From the NCBI RefSeq assembly GCF_000955955.1, contig NZ_JYJG01000368.1:1-25820 (forward strand): a DNA stretch of 25,820 nt, read 5' to 3'. The DNA is from Lentzea aerocolonigenes. Lineage in GTDB: Bacteria; Actinomycetota; Actinomycetes; Mycobacteriales; Pseudonocardiaceae. The notes beneath the pieces are model-generated. The model was given only the letters and a program-made list of their open reading frames with translations. It searched no databases and was not told the origin of the DNA. This document shows, piece after piece, positions 12,070 through 19,307 of the stretch; the first letter of the stretch is position 1; each line of letters opens with the position of its first letter. Both the position numbers and the translations under genes were made by a program.

Positions 12070-14908
12070 TCCAGCTGGTCGCGAGGCCGCCGAGATTCCA
12101 CCGCGCCCGCCACTGACGCACCTCCCCCAGTTCACGGGTGCCCAGTCGGGTGAACAGGCCGGCGGCCTCGTCCCAGCAGCGGTCCGCGCCTGACACGTCC
12201 CCCAGACAGGCGTGGGCCGCGCCGAGGTCCCTGAGCGTCCGGGCCCGCCACAACGGCAGCCCCAAGTCGGTCCACGACGCCAGGGCCTCGGCCAGCACCA
12301 CCCGCGCACCGGCGTGATCACCGGCCGCGAGCCGCCACTCCCCCAGCGTGCGGCGGACGAGCGCCTCGCCGAACCGGTCACCGACGTCGCGGCAGCCGTC
12401 CATCGCAGTGGCGATCAGCTCCTCGGCCGGGTCGAACGAACCCTTGCGGATCAACACCTTCGCCCACGCCTGGGCGGTGTAGCAGCCGAGCAGCTCGTCC
12501 CCGGTGCCCGCGACCATCTCGTGGGCGCGCACGATGTGCTCCTCGGCGAGGTCCAGCTCTCCGCGGGCACGATGGATCAGCCCGATGCCCCGTGCCGCCA
12601 GGGCTTCACCTCTGCGGCTCCTGGCCGCGCGGTAGGTGGTTTCGGCGAGCGCGAGGGTGGTCTGTGCTCCCTCGTCGTCGCCGAGTTCTCGTTTGATGGA
12701 GCCGATTCCGTAGAGGGCGTGTGCGACGCCCTCCGGGTCGTGCGACTCCAGCAGCTCACGGGCTCTGCCGAGGGCTTCCAGCGCGCACGGGTACTCGCCG
12801 AGATCCCGGCACACCATGCCGATGCCGTTCATCGCGACGGCCTCGCCGCGCTTGTCGCCCATGTTCACGAACAACGTCTGCGCGGTGTCGAACCACTCGC
12901 GCGCTTCGGCCAGGTTGTCCCGCTTGTAGTGCATCTGGCCGAGGCTGCAGCGCAGCACCGCTTCCAGCCTCACGTCCCCGGTCTTCCACACGGCTTCCAG
13001 CGCCGCTGTGTGTGTTCGTTCCCAAGCCTCGTAACGGTTTCTCAGCCCGAACCAGGCGAACACCAGCACCTCGGCGAGCTGCGAGGCGATCTCCGCGAGG
13101 CCGAGCTCCGCCGCCCGTTCGACGAGCCTGGTCAGCAGGTTCTCCTCGCGCGCGAACCAGGCGTCCTTGTCGGCGGGGCGCGCTGCCGTGGTGACCACGC
13201 CCAGCGAATCCTGCATGCGCGGCACGGCCAGGAAGAGCTGCTCGGTCAAACCGTCCACTGTGGACAACGCGGCGACCACTGCCCTGCGCACGACGTCTTC
13301 GCGTTCCTGTTGCGGGTCTTCGGCTTCCGCGAGCTCGCGGGCGTGCAGCCGGACCAGCTCGTGCATCCGGTAGCGGGCGCTGCCGATGACGTCGAGCAGC
13401 CGCGCGTCGACGAGCTGGTCGAGCACGTCCTCGTCGAGCAGGTGCCCCCACAGGAAGCTCGGCACCTCGGGCAGGCCGAGGAACCCGAAGATCCGGTACG
13501 CCTGCCGGACGTTGTCGTCGAGCGCGCGGTAGGTCAGCTCCAGACTGGACCGCACCGCGAGGTCGTCCGCGACCAGTTCGTCGAGCCTGCTGCGTTCGTC
13601 GGACAGTCTTCTGACCAGCTTCGACACCGGCCAGTGCGCCCGTCCGGCCAGCCGCGCGCCGGTGATCCGCACGGCGAGCGGCAGATATCCGCACAGCCGC
13701 GCGACTTCCTGCGCCTGTTCGGGTTCGTCGGAGACGCGGTCGTCGCCGAGGATGCGTTTGAGCAGGGTGACGGCTTCGTCGCTGCTGAGGACGTCGAGCG
13801 GGATCCTCCTGACGCCTTCCAGCCCGCACAACCGGCTGCGGCTCGTGATCAGCGTGAGACAACCCGGACTGCCGGGGAGCAGCGGCCGGACCTGCGACAC
13901 GCTCGTCACGCCGTCCAGCACGATCACCACCCGCCGGCCGCCGACCGTGGCCCGCCACAGCGCCGCACGTTCCTCCGCGGACTCCGGAATCCGTTCGCCG
14001 GGCACGTCCATGGCGCGCAGCAACGAGTCCAGCGCCCCGGACGGGGAGTGCAGATCGACGAACAGCTGCCCGTCCGGATACCGGTCCGCGAGCCGGTGCG
14101 CCGCGTGCACCGCCAATGCCGACTTCCCGACCCCGGCCGGCCCCTCGATCCACCAGACGCCGCCGTCGCTGTCGAGCAGCCTGCTCAGCTCCTCGTCGCG
14201 CCCGGTGAAGTCGCCGGCGTCGCGCGGCAGGTAGTTGCGCCTGCTCTCGCGCGCGCCTTCGAGCACGTCGCGGTAGAGCTGCTGCAGCTGCTCACCCGGC
14301 TCGACGCCCAGCTCGTCGACGAGAACCTTGCGCGTCTCCCGGAACACCCGCATCGCGTCGGCCCGGCGCCCGGCCCTCGCGAGCGCGGTCATGAGCTGGC
14401 CGCGCAGTTTCTCGGCCAGCGGGTACTCCGCGACGAAGACGCCGAGCGGGTCGATCAGCTCGGAATGCCTGCCGAGCGCCAGCTCGACGTCGACCCACTG
14501 CTCCGCGGCCGCGAGCCTCTGCACGTCGAGCGTCTGCGCGAACACGACCGGCGTGCCGCGCCAGAGCTTGAGCGCTTCGTGCAGCTTGGAGGCCTTGACC
14601 TTGAGGTCGGGCTCGTCGCTCGCCCGGCTCACGAGCTTGCGGAACAGGTGCAGGTCGACGTTCTCGGGCTCGGTGCTCAACACGTACCCGGCGGCCCGGT
14701 GCTCGACCGGCAGCCCGGCCCTTCTGAGGCTGCTGATGTGCACCTGCAGCGACTTGCGGGCCTGCGGCGGCGGCTCCTCACCCCAGATGAGGTCGATGAG
14801 CCGTTCGACGGGAACAATCCTCCCGCATTCGACCGCCAAGACCGCTAAGATCTGCGCGGGCTTGGGCGGCACCGACGGCTCGACCGGCCCCAGAATCCTG
14901 ACCTCCAC
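12059..14908 (-). CDS. AfsR/SARP-family regulator with BTAD, NB-ARC ATPase and TPR domains
   Basis: A 949-aa regulator. Residues 1-65 form an OmpR-like winged helix (MEVRILGPVEPS, RKSLQVHISSLRRAG). The bacterial transcriptional activation domain spans about 83-215 (DLHLFRKLVSRA, RGQLMTALARAGRRADAMRVFRETRKVLVDELGVEPG). An NB-ARC STAND ATPase spans about 232-500, with Walker A GPAGVGKSA (256-264), Walker B VVIVLDGV (about 327-334) and a LITSRSR sensor. Several TPR repeats follow from about 630 to 930. Such proteins activate secondary-metabolism or development genes after nucleotide-controlled oligomerisation, sometimes after phosphorylation. The start is GTG with GGTGGGGG upstream. No biosynthetic cluster is visible, so its targets are unknown; the adjacent peptidase genes are candidates only by position. 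Confidence 0.93.
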   Translation of the reverse strand: MEVRILGPVEPSVPPKPAQILAVLAVECGRIVPVERLIDLIWGEEPPPQARKSLQVHISSLRRAGLPVEHRAAGYVLSTEPENVDLHLFRKLVSRASDEPDLKVKASKLHEALKLWRGTPVVFAQTLDVQRLAAAEQWVDVELALGRHSELIDPLGVFVAEYPLAEKLRGQLMTALARAGRRADAMRVFRETRKVLVDELGVEPGEQLQQLYRDVLEGARESRRNYLPRDAGDFTGRDEELSRLLDSDGGVWWIEGPAGVGKSALAVHAAHRLADRYPDGQLFVDLHSPSGALDSLLRAMDVPGERIPESAEERAALWRATVGGRRVVIVLDGVTSVSQVRPLLPGSPGCLTLITSRSRLCGLEGVRRIPLDVLSSDEAVTLLKRILGDDRVSDEPEQAQEVARLCGYLPLAVRITGARLAGRAHWPVSKLVRRLSDERSRLDELVADDLAVRSSLELTYRALDDNVRQAYRIFGFLGLPEVPSFLWGHLLDEDVLDQLVDARLLDVIGSARYRMHELVRLHARELAEAEDPQQEREDVVRRAVVAALSTVDGLTEQLFLAVPRMQDSLGVVTTAARPADKDAWFAREENLLTRLVERAAELGLAEIASQLAEVLVFAWFGLRNRYEAWERTHTAALEAVWKTGDVRLEAVLRCSLGQMHYKRDNLAEAREWFDTAQTLFVNMGDKRGEAVAMNGIGMVCRDLGEYPCALEALGRARELLESHDPEGVAHALYGIGSIKRELGDDEGAQTTLALAETTYRAARSRRGEALAARGIGLIHRARGELDLAEEHIVRAHEMVAGTGDELLGCYTAQAWAKVLIRKGSFDPAEELIATAMDGCRDVGDRFGEALVRRTLGEWRLAAGDHAGARVVLAEALASWTDLGLPLWRARTLRDLGAAHACLGDVSGADRCWDEAAGLFTRLGTRELGEVRQWRARWNLGGLATSWISR

Positions 14909-15058
14909 TGCGCCCCCACCAGTGTTGAAGATTCACCAAGTTCTGCGCTGCATTGCCAAATTCTGACGCAGGCGGTCAATCCCCGGTTCCACTTCTGGGT
15001 GACGCCACTCGAATGGCCGCATATGTCGATGCAACCAGACCAGGGTTTGTCCCGTCTC

Positions 15059-15098
15059 GCCCACTTGCAGTGGGCATGAATGTGAACCTTTGTTCACA
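15059..15098. terminator. Two adjacent perfect hairpins at the 3' end of the Mug-type gene
   Basis: GCCCACT/AGTGGGC (15059-15065 and 15069-15075) form a 7-bp stem with loop TGC. TGTGAAC/GTTCACA (15081-15087 and 15092-15098) form a 7-bp stem with loop CTTT. The second overlaps the glycosylase stop codon (15094-15096), and the first lies just downstream on the minus strand. Together they could terminate its transcript before the SARP promoter. No T-tract follows, which is usual in high-GC actinomycetes. An operator role is an alternative. Confidence 0.45.
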
Positions 15099-15588
15099 GG
15101 CTCGCTTTGAGCCTGGCGAACTCCTCCGCCAGCGCGGGCAACTGCCAGTGCGCGTTCAGTCCGCTGGGATTGGGCAGCACCCACACCCGCACCCCGCCCA
15201 CCAGGTCCGTCTGCGGCCCGACTTGTGCCTTCTTGCGGTTGAAGGCCGCCCGGTACACCGTCACGCCGAGCACCGCGAGAACCTTCGGTGAATACCGCTC
15301 GACCTTTTCGGTGAGCTCAATGCCACCGGCCTTCAGTTCGTCAATTGTTAATTCTTCGGCTTTGGCCGAGGGACGCGCGACGACGTTCGTGATGCCGAGG
15401 TTGAGGTCCAGGAGCTGCTCCTGCTCGGCGGGCGCGAACTGCCTCGGCGTGAAACCGGACAAATGCAGGGCGGGCCAGAACCGGTTTCCCGGCCGCGCGA
15501 AGTGGTGCCCGGTCGCCTCCGACACGAGGCCGGGGTTGATGCCGCAGAAGAGCACGTCGAGCCCGGGCTTGATCACGTCGGAAATCAC
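15094..15588 (-). CDS. mug: Mug-type G/U mismatch-specific uracil-DNA glycosylase
   Basis: About 164 aa. The enzyme removes uracil or related damaged bases opposite guanine in base-excision repair. Family motif 1 is seen in LFCGINPGLVS near the N-terminus and motif 2 in NPSGLN near the C-terminus. FARPGNRFWPALHLSGF and LGITNVVARPS lie between, in the family's order. Length and layout match Mug/TDG-like proteins. The frame is open much further upstream, but that part lies over the divergent HAD pseudogene. GTG 15588, with AGG about ten bases before it, gives a start just before the first conserved strand; GTG 15576 is also possible. A 9-bp inverted repeat brackets the start codon. Only 23 bp separate it from the divergent gene start. 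Confidence 0.87.
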   Translation of the reverse strand: MISDVIKPGLDVLFCGINPGLVSEATGHHFARPGNRFWPALHLSGFTPRQFAPAEQEQLLDLNLGITNVVARPSAKAEELTIDELKAGGIELTEKVERYSPKVLAVLGVTVYRAAFNRKKAQVGPQTDLVGGVRVWVLPNPSGLNAHWQLPALAEEFARLKASL

Positions 15589-15599
15589 GCGATCAAGCC
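15566..15599. promoter_or_regulatory. 9-bp inverted repeat enclosing the Mug start codon
   Basis: GGCTTGATC (15566-15574) and GATCAAGCC (15591-15599) are perfect complements around a 16-nt spacer that holds the GTG start (15586-15588). In the mRNA this could sequester the start region; in DNA it could be a site in the very short divergent gap. Chance is not excluded. Confidence 0.3.
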
Positions 15600-15611
15600 T
15601 ACGGTGTCGCG

Positions 15612-15862
15612 GTGACCGGTCTCCCGCTGCTGTTCCTCGACGTCGACGGCCCGCTGCTCCCGTTCGGCGACGGCGTGCCCGGTGCTCCCGGCCTCGCCCG
15701 GCTCGACCCGGCACACGGACCATGGCTCAAAGCCCTGCCGTGCGAGCTCGTCTGGGCCACCACGTGGATGGACGAGGCGAACGAGCACATCGCACCCCTG
15801 CTCGGCCTGCCACGTACCTCGCGCTCGACGCCTGGCTACGCGCCGCCGCGGCATCACGTTGA
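15612..15862 (+). pseudogene. Decayed HAD-family hydrolase gene with apparent internal deletion and frameshift
   Basis: The GTG-initiated frame encodes a clear HAD N-terminus: LLFLDVDGPLLPFG with the DxD nucleophile pair at residues 10 and 12, then LVWATTWMDEANEHIAPLLGLP. This matches the actinobacterial HAD group whose members are usually about 160-190 aa. After LGLP (about residue 68) this frame turns into low-quality sequence that runs through the repeat at 15858-15912. In another frame, directly after the same point, comes TYLALDAWLRAAAASR followed by TGA at 15860-15862, which looks like the normal C-terminal helix of such a protein. The simplest reading is loss of the central part with a frame change at about 15813-15818. 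The product would lack the later catalytic motifs. A sequencing error cannot account for the missing middle. Confidence 0.65.
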
Positions 15863-15912
15863 TGAAGGTTCCCCTCATCAACCCCAGGTTGAGCAAGGTT
15901 CCCTTCATCAAC
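15858..15912. repeat. Dispersed palindromic repeat copy B (two 25-bp units)
   Basis: Two near-identical 25-bp units (15858-15882 and 15888-15912; three differences) are separated by CCCAG. Each is itself palindrome-like, beginning GTTGA and ending TCATCAAC. GTTGATGAAGG (15858-15868) also pairs exactly with CCTTCATCAAC (15902-15912), so the whole element can fold as one long hairpin. The 19-bp core of each unit matches bases 29-47 of copy A with one and two mismatches. The element begins at the stop codon of the HAD remnant and ends six bases before the stop of the convergent ArfC-like gene, so it may end transcription from both sides. Confidence 0.75.
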
Positions 15913-15918
15913 CAGCGA

Positions 15919-16236
15919 CTAGGAAGCGGTCGCTGGCACTCGGGGGCGCGGCGTCCACATCGTGTAGCCGGCCCGGCGCGCGTCCTCCGGTGAGTGGAAG
16001 AACGCGTCCCCCTTCATCCGCTTGTAGTACGGCGACTCCGGGGTGTGGAACATCATCGTCCGCGAGTTCGCCTTGATCGCGGGAGGCACCGGCACCGGCT
16101 CCTCCATGATCGACAGACGGCCGACGACCGGCACCTCGTGCACCACGCGGGAGCGCATGGTCAGCCAGGTCAGGAGCACGCCCGCCAGGAACGCGCCCGC
16201 GCACAGCAGGAACATCTGGATGAAGAAGCCGAACAA
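15919..16236 (-). CDS. ArfC-like small membrane protein (sunset-domain variant)
   Basis: A 105-aa protein. One membrane helix (IQMFLLCAGAFLAGVLLTWL) is followed by RSRVVHEVPVVGRL, a Pro/Val-rich linker, and a C-terminal module FHTPESPYYKRMKG...FFHSPEDARRAGY. Helix, EVP segment and module match the proteins named ArfC sunset-domain variant in mycolic-acid actinobacteria, which accompany the ArfA/OmpATb channel protein. The start is set to TTG 16236: the Shine-Dalgarno AGGAG lies seven bases before it and overlaps the TAG stop of the upstream gene. The next in-frame ATG would cut into the membrane helix. The gap to the upstream gene is 10 bp, so the two are one operon. The role is unknown; envelope localisation is inferred. 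Confidence 0.75.
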   Translation of the reverse strand: MFGFFIQMFLLCAGAFLAGVLLTWLTMRSRVVHEVPVVGRLSIMEEPVPVPPAIKANSRTMMFHTPESPYYKRMKGDAFFHSPEDARRAGYTMWTPRPRVPATAS

Positions 16237-16246
16237 CGCGAAGCTC

Positions 16247-16702
16247 CTAGTCCGAAGTGAAGTCCTCGTCGACCCGCAGGTCCGGGGCCGCGGCACGCAG
16301 GGCGTCGCTCAGCGCGCCCGCGCGCTCGGGGTCCGCCACGCGGGCAGAGGCGGTCAGGTGTCCTTTGTGGACGACGCCGGTGAACTCGGTGACGCCCTGG
16401 TCGAGCACGACCCCGAGCAGGCCGGAGACAACGCCGGAGGAGACCGGCATGCGCTCACCGGCATTCGGGGTGATCATGTCGGTGATGCGGTAGGAGGCGG
16501 TCAGCACGCGCACGGCGTCCACCACCTCCTGACGCTCGGCAGCGGTGCCCGCGGTGCCGGCCAGCACGATCTCGGACGAGCGCACGGCGAACACCAGGTG
16601 GCCGGGCTCGATCTCGGTGGCGGGGCGGAACACGGTGCCCACCGAGGCGAGCAGCATCGGCACGACTAGAGCGCCGAGGAAGACGCGCTGCGGTAACTGC
16701 AC
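16247..16702 (-). CDS. ArfA/OmpATb-like N-terminal membrane protein with BON-like domain, no OmpA domain
   Basis: A 151-aa protein with an N-terminal membrane anchor (about 7-24: VFLGALVVPMLLASVGTV) and an extracytoplasmic domain made of two similar halves (about 36-80 and 100-148). Each half has a short strand-rich part (HLVFAVRSSEIVLAGTAG; EFTGVVHKGHLTASARV) and a helix (ERQEVVDAVRVLTAS; ERAGALSDALRAAAP). This resembles the BON-type module of the mycobacterial channel protein ArfA/OmpATb. That protein continues into an OmpA-type peptidoglycan-binding domain, which is absent here. The GTG start has AGG and TCAGG upstream. It is co-transcribed with the ArfC-like gene. Family assignment is moderately sure; channel activity is inference. 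Confidence 0.65.
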   Translation of the reverse strand: MQLPQRVFLGALVVPMLLASVGTVFRPATEIEPGHLVFAVRSSEIVLAGTAGTAAERQEVVDAVRVLTASYRITDMITPNAGERMPVSSGVVSGLLGVVLDQGVTEFTGVVHKGHLTASARVADPERAGALSDALRAAAPDLRVDEDFTSD

Positions 16703-16776
16703 GCGCCTGACCTATCTCATTCGGCCGACTCCATGCCACCGCCTGGAGCAGAACCCGCAGGACAACACGCCCGAAT

Positions 16777-18459
16777 TCACTCGTTCGTGGAGACGATCAC
16801 GGGCGAACCAGCAGCAACGAGCCGCCAATCGGACCGCACGAAAGCCGCCGGATCGAGCACGCCCGCGGCCTTCACCCAGTCGATCAGCAACTGCCGGATC
16901 TCCTGCTGCTGGTTGTGCAGCACGGGCGCCGACGCGATGTGCGGGAAGTCGCCCCCACCGCCCTGCCGGTAGTTGTTCACCGCCACCGCGAACTCGACGG
17001 AGTCGTCCACCGGCACCCCGTCGTAAGCCAGTCCCACGATCCGCGACCCGACCGGCGCGGCGATGTCGATGTCGTAGGTCAAAGGTGCCGACAACCCGTA
17101 CGCGATGTCGAAGTTGTAGTCCGGCACGTCAGCCGACACCTCAGCCGCCGAGAACGGCCCACCAGAAGAAACCTGCTGGAAGTAGCGAGCCGACTCCTCC
17201 AGGAAGTCCCTCAGCTGCCCACCGGTCAACCGCACGCCCACCAGCGTGTTGTCGAACGGGTACAGCCCTGCGACGTCCCTTATGGACACTTCCCCGGCCG
17301 GAATCGCCGCCCCGCGGTTGAACGGCGCGCACAACGACAACACCGGCAACGACGTCGACTTGGCCACCTCCAACGCCTGCACGTGGTTGATGAACCCCAG
17401 CGCCGGCGTGTCCTCGAACCGGGACCGATCCGCCGACATCGCCCCGAGGCAGGTGCCGATCCGCGCGTTGACGTAGTTGATGACCTTCGCGTGGTCGTGG
17501 CGCAGCAGCCGCGCGATCCGCGGATCCTCGGCCACCGACGAGGACAACAGCACCGACGACTGGGACGACACCACGGACCACCGGCCGTCGAACTCCAGGT
17601 CGAACTCCATCACGGACAACCGCTTGCCCCAGTACAACGGCTCGGTCAGCAGCACCGGCCGCCCGGTCACCTTGTTCAGCACGAACCGCTGCGGAATCTC
17701 CACGTGCGCATGCCCGACCAGCACCGCGTCGATTCCCGGCACCGTCTCCGCGAGCAGCTCCGCGCAGTTCTCCGGGAACGGCACCTGATCACCCAGCGAC
17801 GACGAGAGATCCGCTCCGGAATGCGCCACGACGATCACCAGATCGGACTTGGACCGCACCTCCGGCACCCAGTGCAGCGCCTGCTCGACCAGCCCGGGGA
17901 ACGTCAGCAGCCCTTCCACCACCGCCCGGTCCCACACCGCGATCCCGGGATTGGTCAGCCCCAGAATCCCGACCCGCAACGGCGGCCCGCCCGTCCGCCA
18001 CACGGTCTTGATCACGTAGGGCTGGAACGCGGGCAGTCCAGTGGCGACGTCCACCGCGTTGGCCGCCAGCAGCGGGAAGTCCAGCTGCCGCTCGAACGTC
18101 CGCAGCACCTCGAGCCCGTAGTTGAACTCGTGGTTCCCCAGAGCGGCAGCCGTGTACCCGATCGCGTTCATCGCGGCGGCCATCGGATGCACCAACGTCC
18201 GCGTGATCGGCTCGACGCGCGCGTAGTAGTAGGCCAGCGGCGTGCCCTGGATGGTGTCACCGGCGTCGAGCAGCAACGTCCGATGCCGCCCCACGGCGTC
18301 TCGCACCCCGTGCACCAGCGTCGAGATCTTCGCGAGGCCGACGTCGTCGTGCGCGTAGTCGTCGAACTCGCGGTCGCGGTAGTAGTCCCAGTTGAACAGG
18401 TTGCCGTGCAGGTCGGTGGACCCCATGACGGTCAGCGTGAACGTGCGCAGGCCGCTCAC
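16777..18459 (-). CDS. 5'-nucleotidase/2',3'-cyclic phosphodiesterase family metallophosphatase
   Basis: About 560 aa, with an N-terminal calcineurin-like metallophosphatase domain and a C-terminal 5'-nucleotidase domain. Metal-site motifs occur in order: STDLHGN, DAGDTIQGTP, LGNHEFNYG, VVAHSG and VGHAHVE. The C-terminal domain has FNRGAAIPAGEVSIRDV, YDIDIAAPVGSRI and NNYRQGGGGDFP, the substrate-binding signature. Family members dephosphorylate nucleotides or related phosphoesters. No signal peptide or anchor is visible, unlike UshA-type secreted members, so action may be cytoplasmic. The start is uncertain: the frame is open to 18564, and GTG 18459 gives the protein beginning just before the first conserved strand, but GGAGG abuts it directly. 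GTG 18501 is an alternative. Confidence 0.9.
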   Translation of the reverse strand: MSGLRTFTLTVMGSTDLHGNLFNWDYYRDREFDDYAHDDVGLAKISTLVHGVRDAVGRHRTLLLDAGDTIQGTPLAYYYARVEPITRTLVHPMAAAMNAIGYTAAALGNHEFNYGLEVLRTFERQLDFPLLAANAVDVATGLPAFQPYVIKTVWRTGGPPLRVGILGLTNPGIAVWDRAVVEGLLTFPGLVEQALHWVPEVRSKSDLVIVVAHSGADLSSSLGDQVPFPENCAELLAETVPGIDAVLVGHAHVEIPQRFVLNKVTGRPVLLTEPLYWGKRLSVMEFDLEFDGRWSVVSSQSSVLLSSSVAEDPRIARLLRHDHAKVINYVNARIGTCLGAMSADRSRFEDTPALGFINHVQALEVAKSTSLPVLSLCAPFNRGAAIPAGEVSIRDVAGLYPFDNTLVGVRLTGGQLRDFLEESARYFQQVSSGGPFSAAEVSADVPDYNFDIAYGLSAPLTYDIDIAAPVGSRIVGLAYDGVPVDDSVEFAVAVNNYRQGGGGDFPHIASAPVLHNQQQEIRQLLIDWVKAAGVLDPAAFVRSDWRLVAAGSPVIVSTNE

Positions 18460-18581
18460 CTCCGTCAGTCGTCGGGCCTCAAACCGAACATAGCTGCTCA
18501 CAATTGACGTAACCGCCAATCGCCCGAACGGTGGACGGCTCTCACAGGTGGTACACAGGCTCACCAGCCACCATGGGAGCC

Positions 18582-19307
18582 ATGCGCACGATAAAAGCCG
18601 AACTCCGCAGGCCGGACGGACAGCCCGTCCGGGTGCTGGTGGTGGACGACGAGTCCACTCTGGCCGAGCTGATGACGATGGCGCTGCGCATGGAGAAGTG
18701 GGACGTCCGCACCGCCCTCGACGGCTCTACGGCGGTCAGGACCGCGCGCGAGTTCAAACCGGACGCCGTCGTGCTCGACGTGATGCTGCCGGACTTCGAC
18801 GGTTTCGAGGTGCTGCGCCGGATGCGCGCGGAGCAGCCGAACCTGCCGGTGCTGTTCCTGACCGCGAAGGACGCCGTCGAGGACCGCATCGCCGGCCTCA
18901 CCGCGGGCGGCGACGACTACGTGACGAAGCCGTTCTCACTCGAAGAGGTCGTGCTGCGGCTGCGTGCACTCATGCGGCGCACAGGCGTCACGGAGGAGGA
19001 CGCGGGCGCACGGCTCGTCGTCGGCGATCTCCAGCTGAACGAGGACACGCGCGAGGTGACCCGCGGGGGCGAGCAGATCTCGTTGACCGCCACGGAGTTC
19101 GAGCTGCTGCGCTACCTGATGAGCAACCCGCGCCGCGTGCTGAGCAAAGCCCAGATCCTCGACCGCGTCTGGAGCTACGACTTCGGCGGCCAGGCGAACA
19201 TCGTCGAGCTGTACATCTCCTACCTGCGCAAGAAGATCGACGCCGGGCGCGCACCGATGATCCACACGATGCGGGGCGCGGGCTATGTCCTCAAGCCTTC
19301 GGCCTAA
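18582..19307 (+). CDS. OmpR/PhoB-family response regulator
   Basis: A 241-aa two-component regulator. The receiver domain (about 16-130) has the acidic pair in VVDDES (22-23), phospho-acceptor D66 in VVLDVMLPD, T94 and K116 in VTKPFS. The C-terminal OmpR-type winged helix (about 143-240) shows LTATEFELLRYLMSNPRRVLSKAQILDRVW and the wing segment IHTMRGAGYVL. The layout resembles TrcR-type actinobacterial regulators. ATG 18582 is chosen because the product then begins MRTIKAELRRPDGQ just before the domain; an ATG at 18573 and a GTG at 18531 are in frame. The histidine kinase gene begins inside its 3' end (23-bp overlap), so the pair is co-translated. A TTGACG at 18504-18509 may be the -35 of its promoter. 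Confidence 0.93.
   Translation: MRTIKAELRRPDGQPVRVLVVDDESTLAELMTMALRMEKWDVRTALDGSTAVRTAREFKPDAVVLDVMLPDFDGFEVLRRMRAEQPNLPVLFLTAKDAVEDRIAGLTAGGDDYVTKPFSLEEVVLRLRALMRRTGVTEEDAGARLVVGDLQLNEDTREVTRGGEQISLTATEFELLRYLMSNPRRVLSKAQILDRVWSYDFGGQANIVELYISYLRKKIDAGRAPMIHTMRGAGYVLKPSA

Noticed and set aside
12212..14848. An 878-codon plus-strand frame opposite the SARP gene
   Set aside because: The minus-strand SARP protein has ordered, recognisable domains with Walker motifs; the opposite frame has none and is an antisense shadow.
15863..16076. Continuation of the HAD frame through the repeat to a stop at 16076
   Set aside because: The sequence after about residue 68 is Ser/Arg/Pro-rich, lies over repeat copy B and antisense to the ArfC-like gene, and shows no HAD features.
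16915..18507. A 530-codon plus-strand frame opposite the metallophosphatase
   Set aside because: It is rich in His, Arg and Gln with no motifs, whereas the minus strand carries every metallophosphatase motif.
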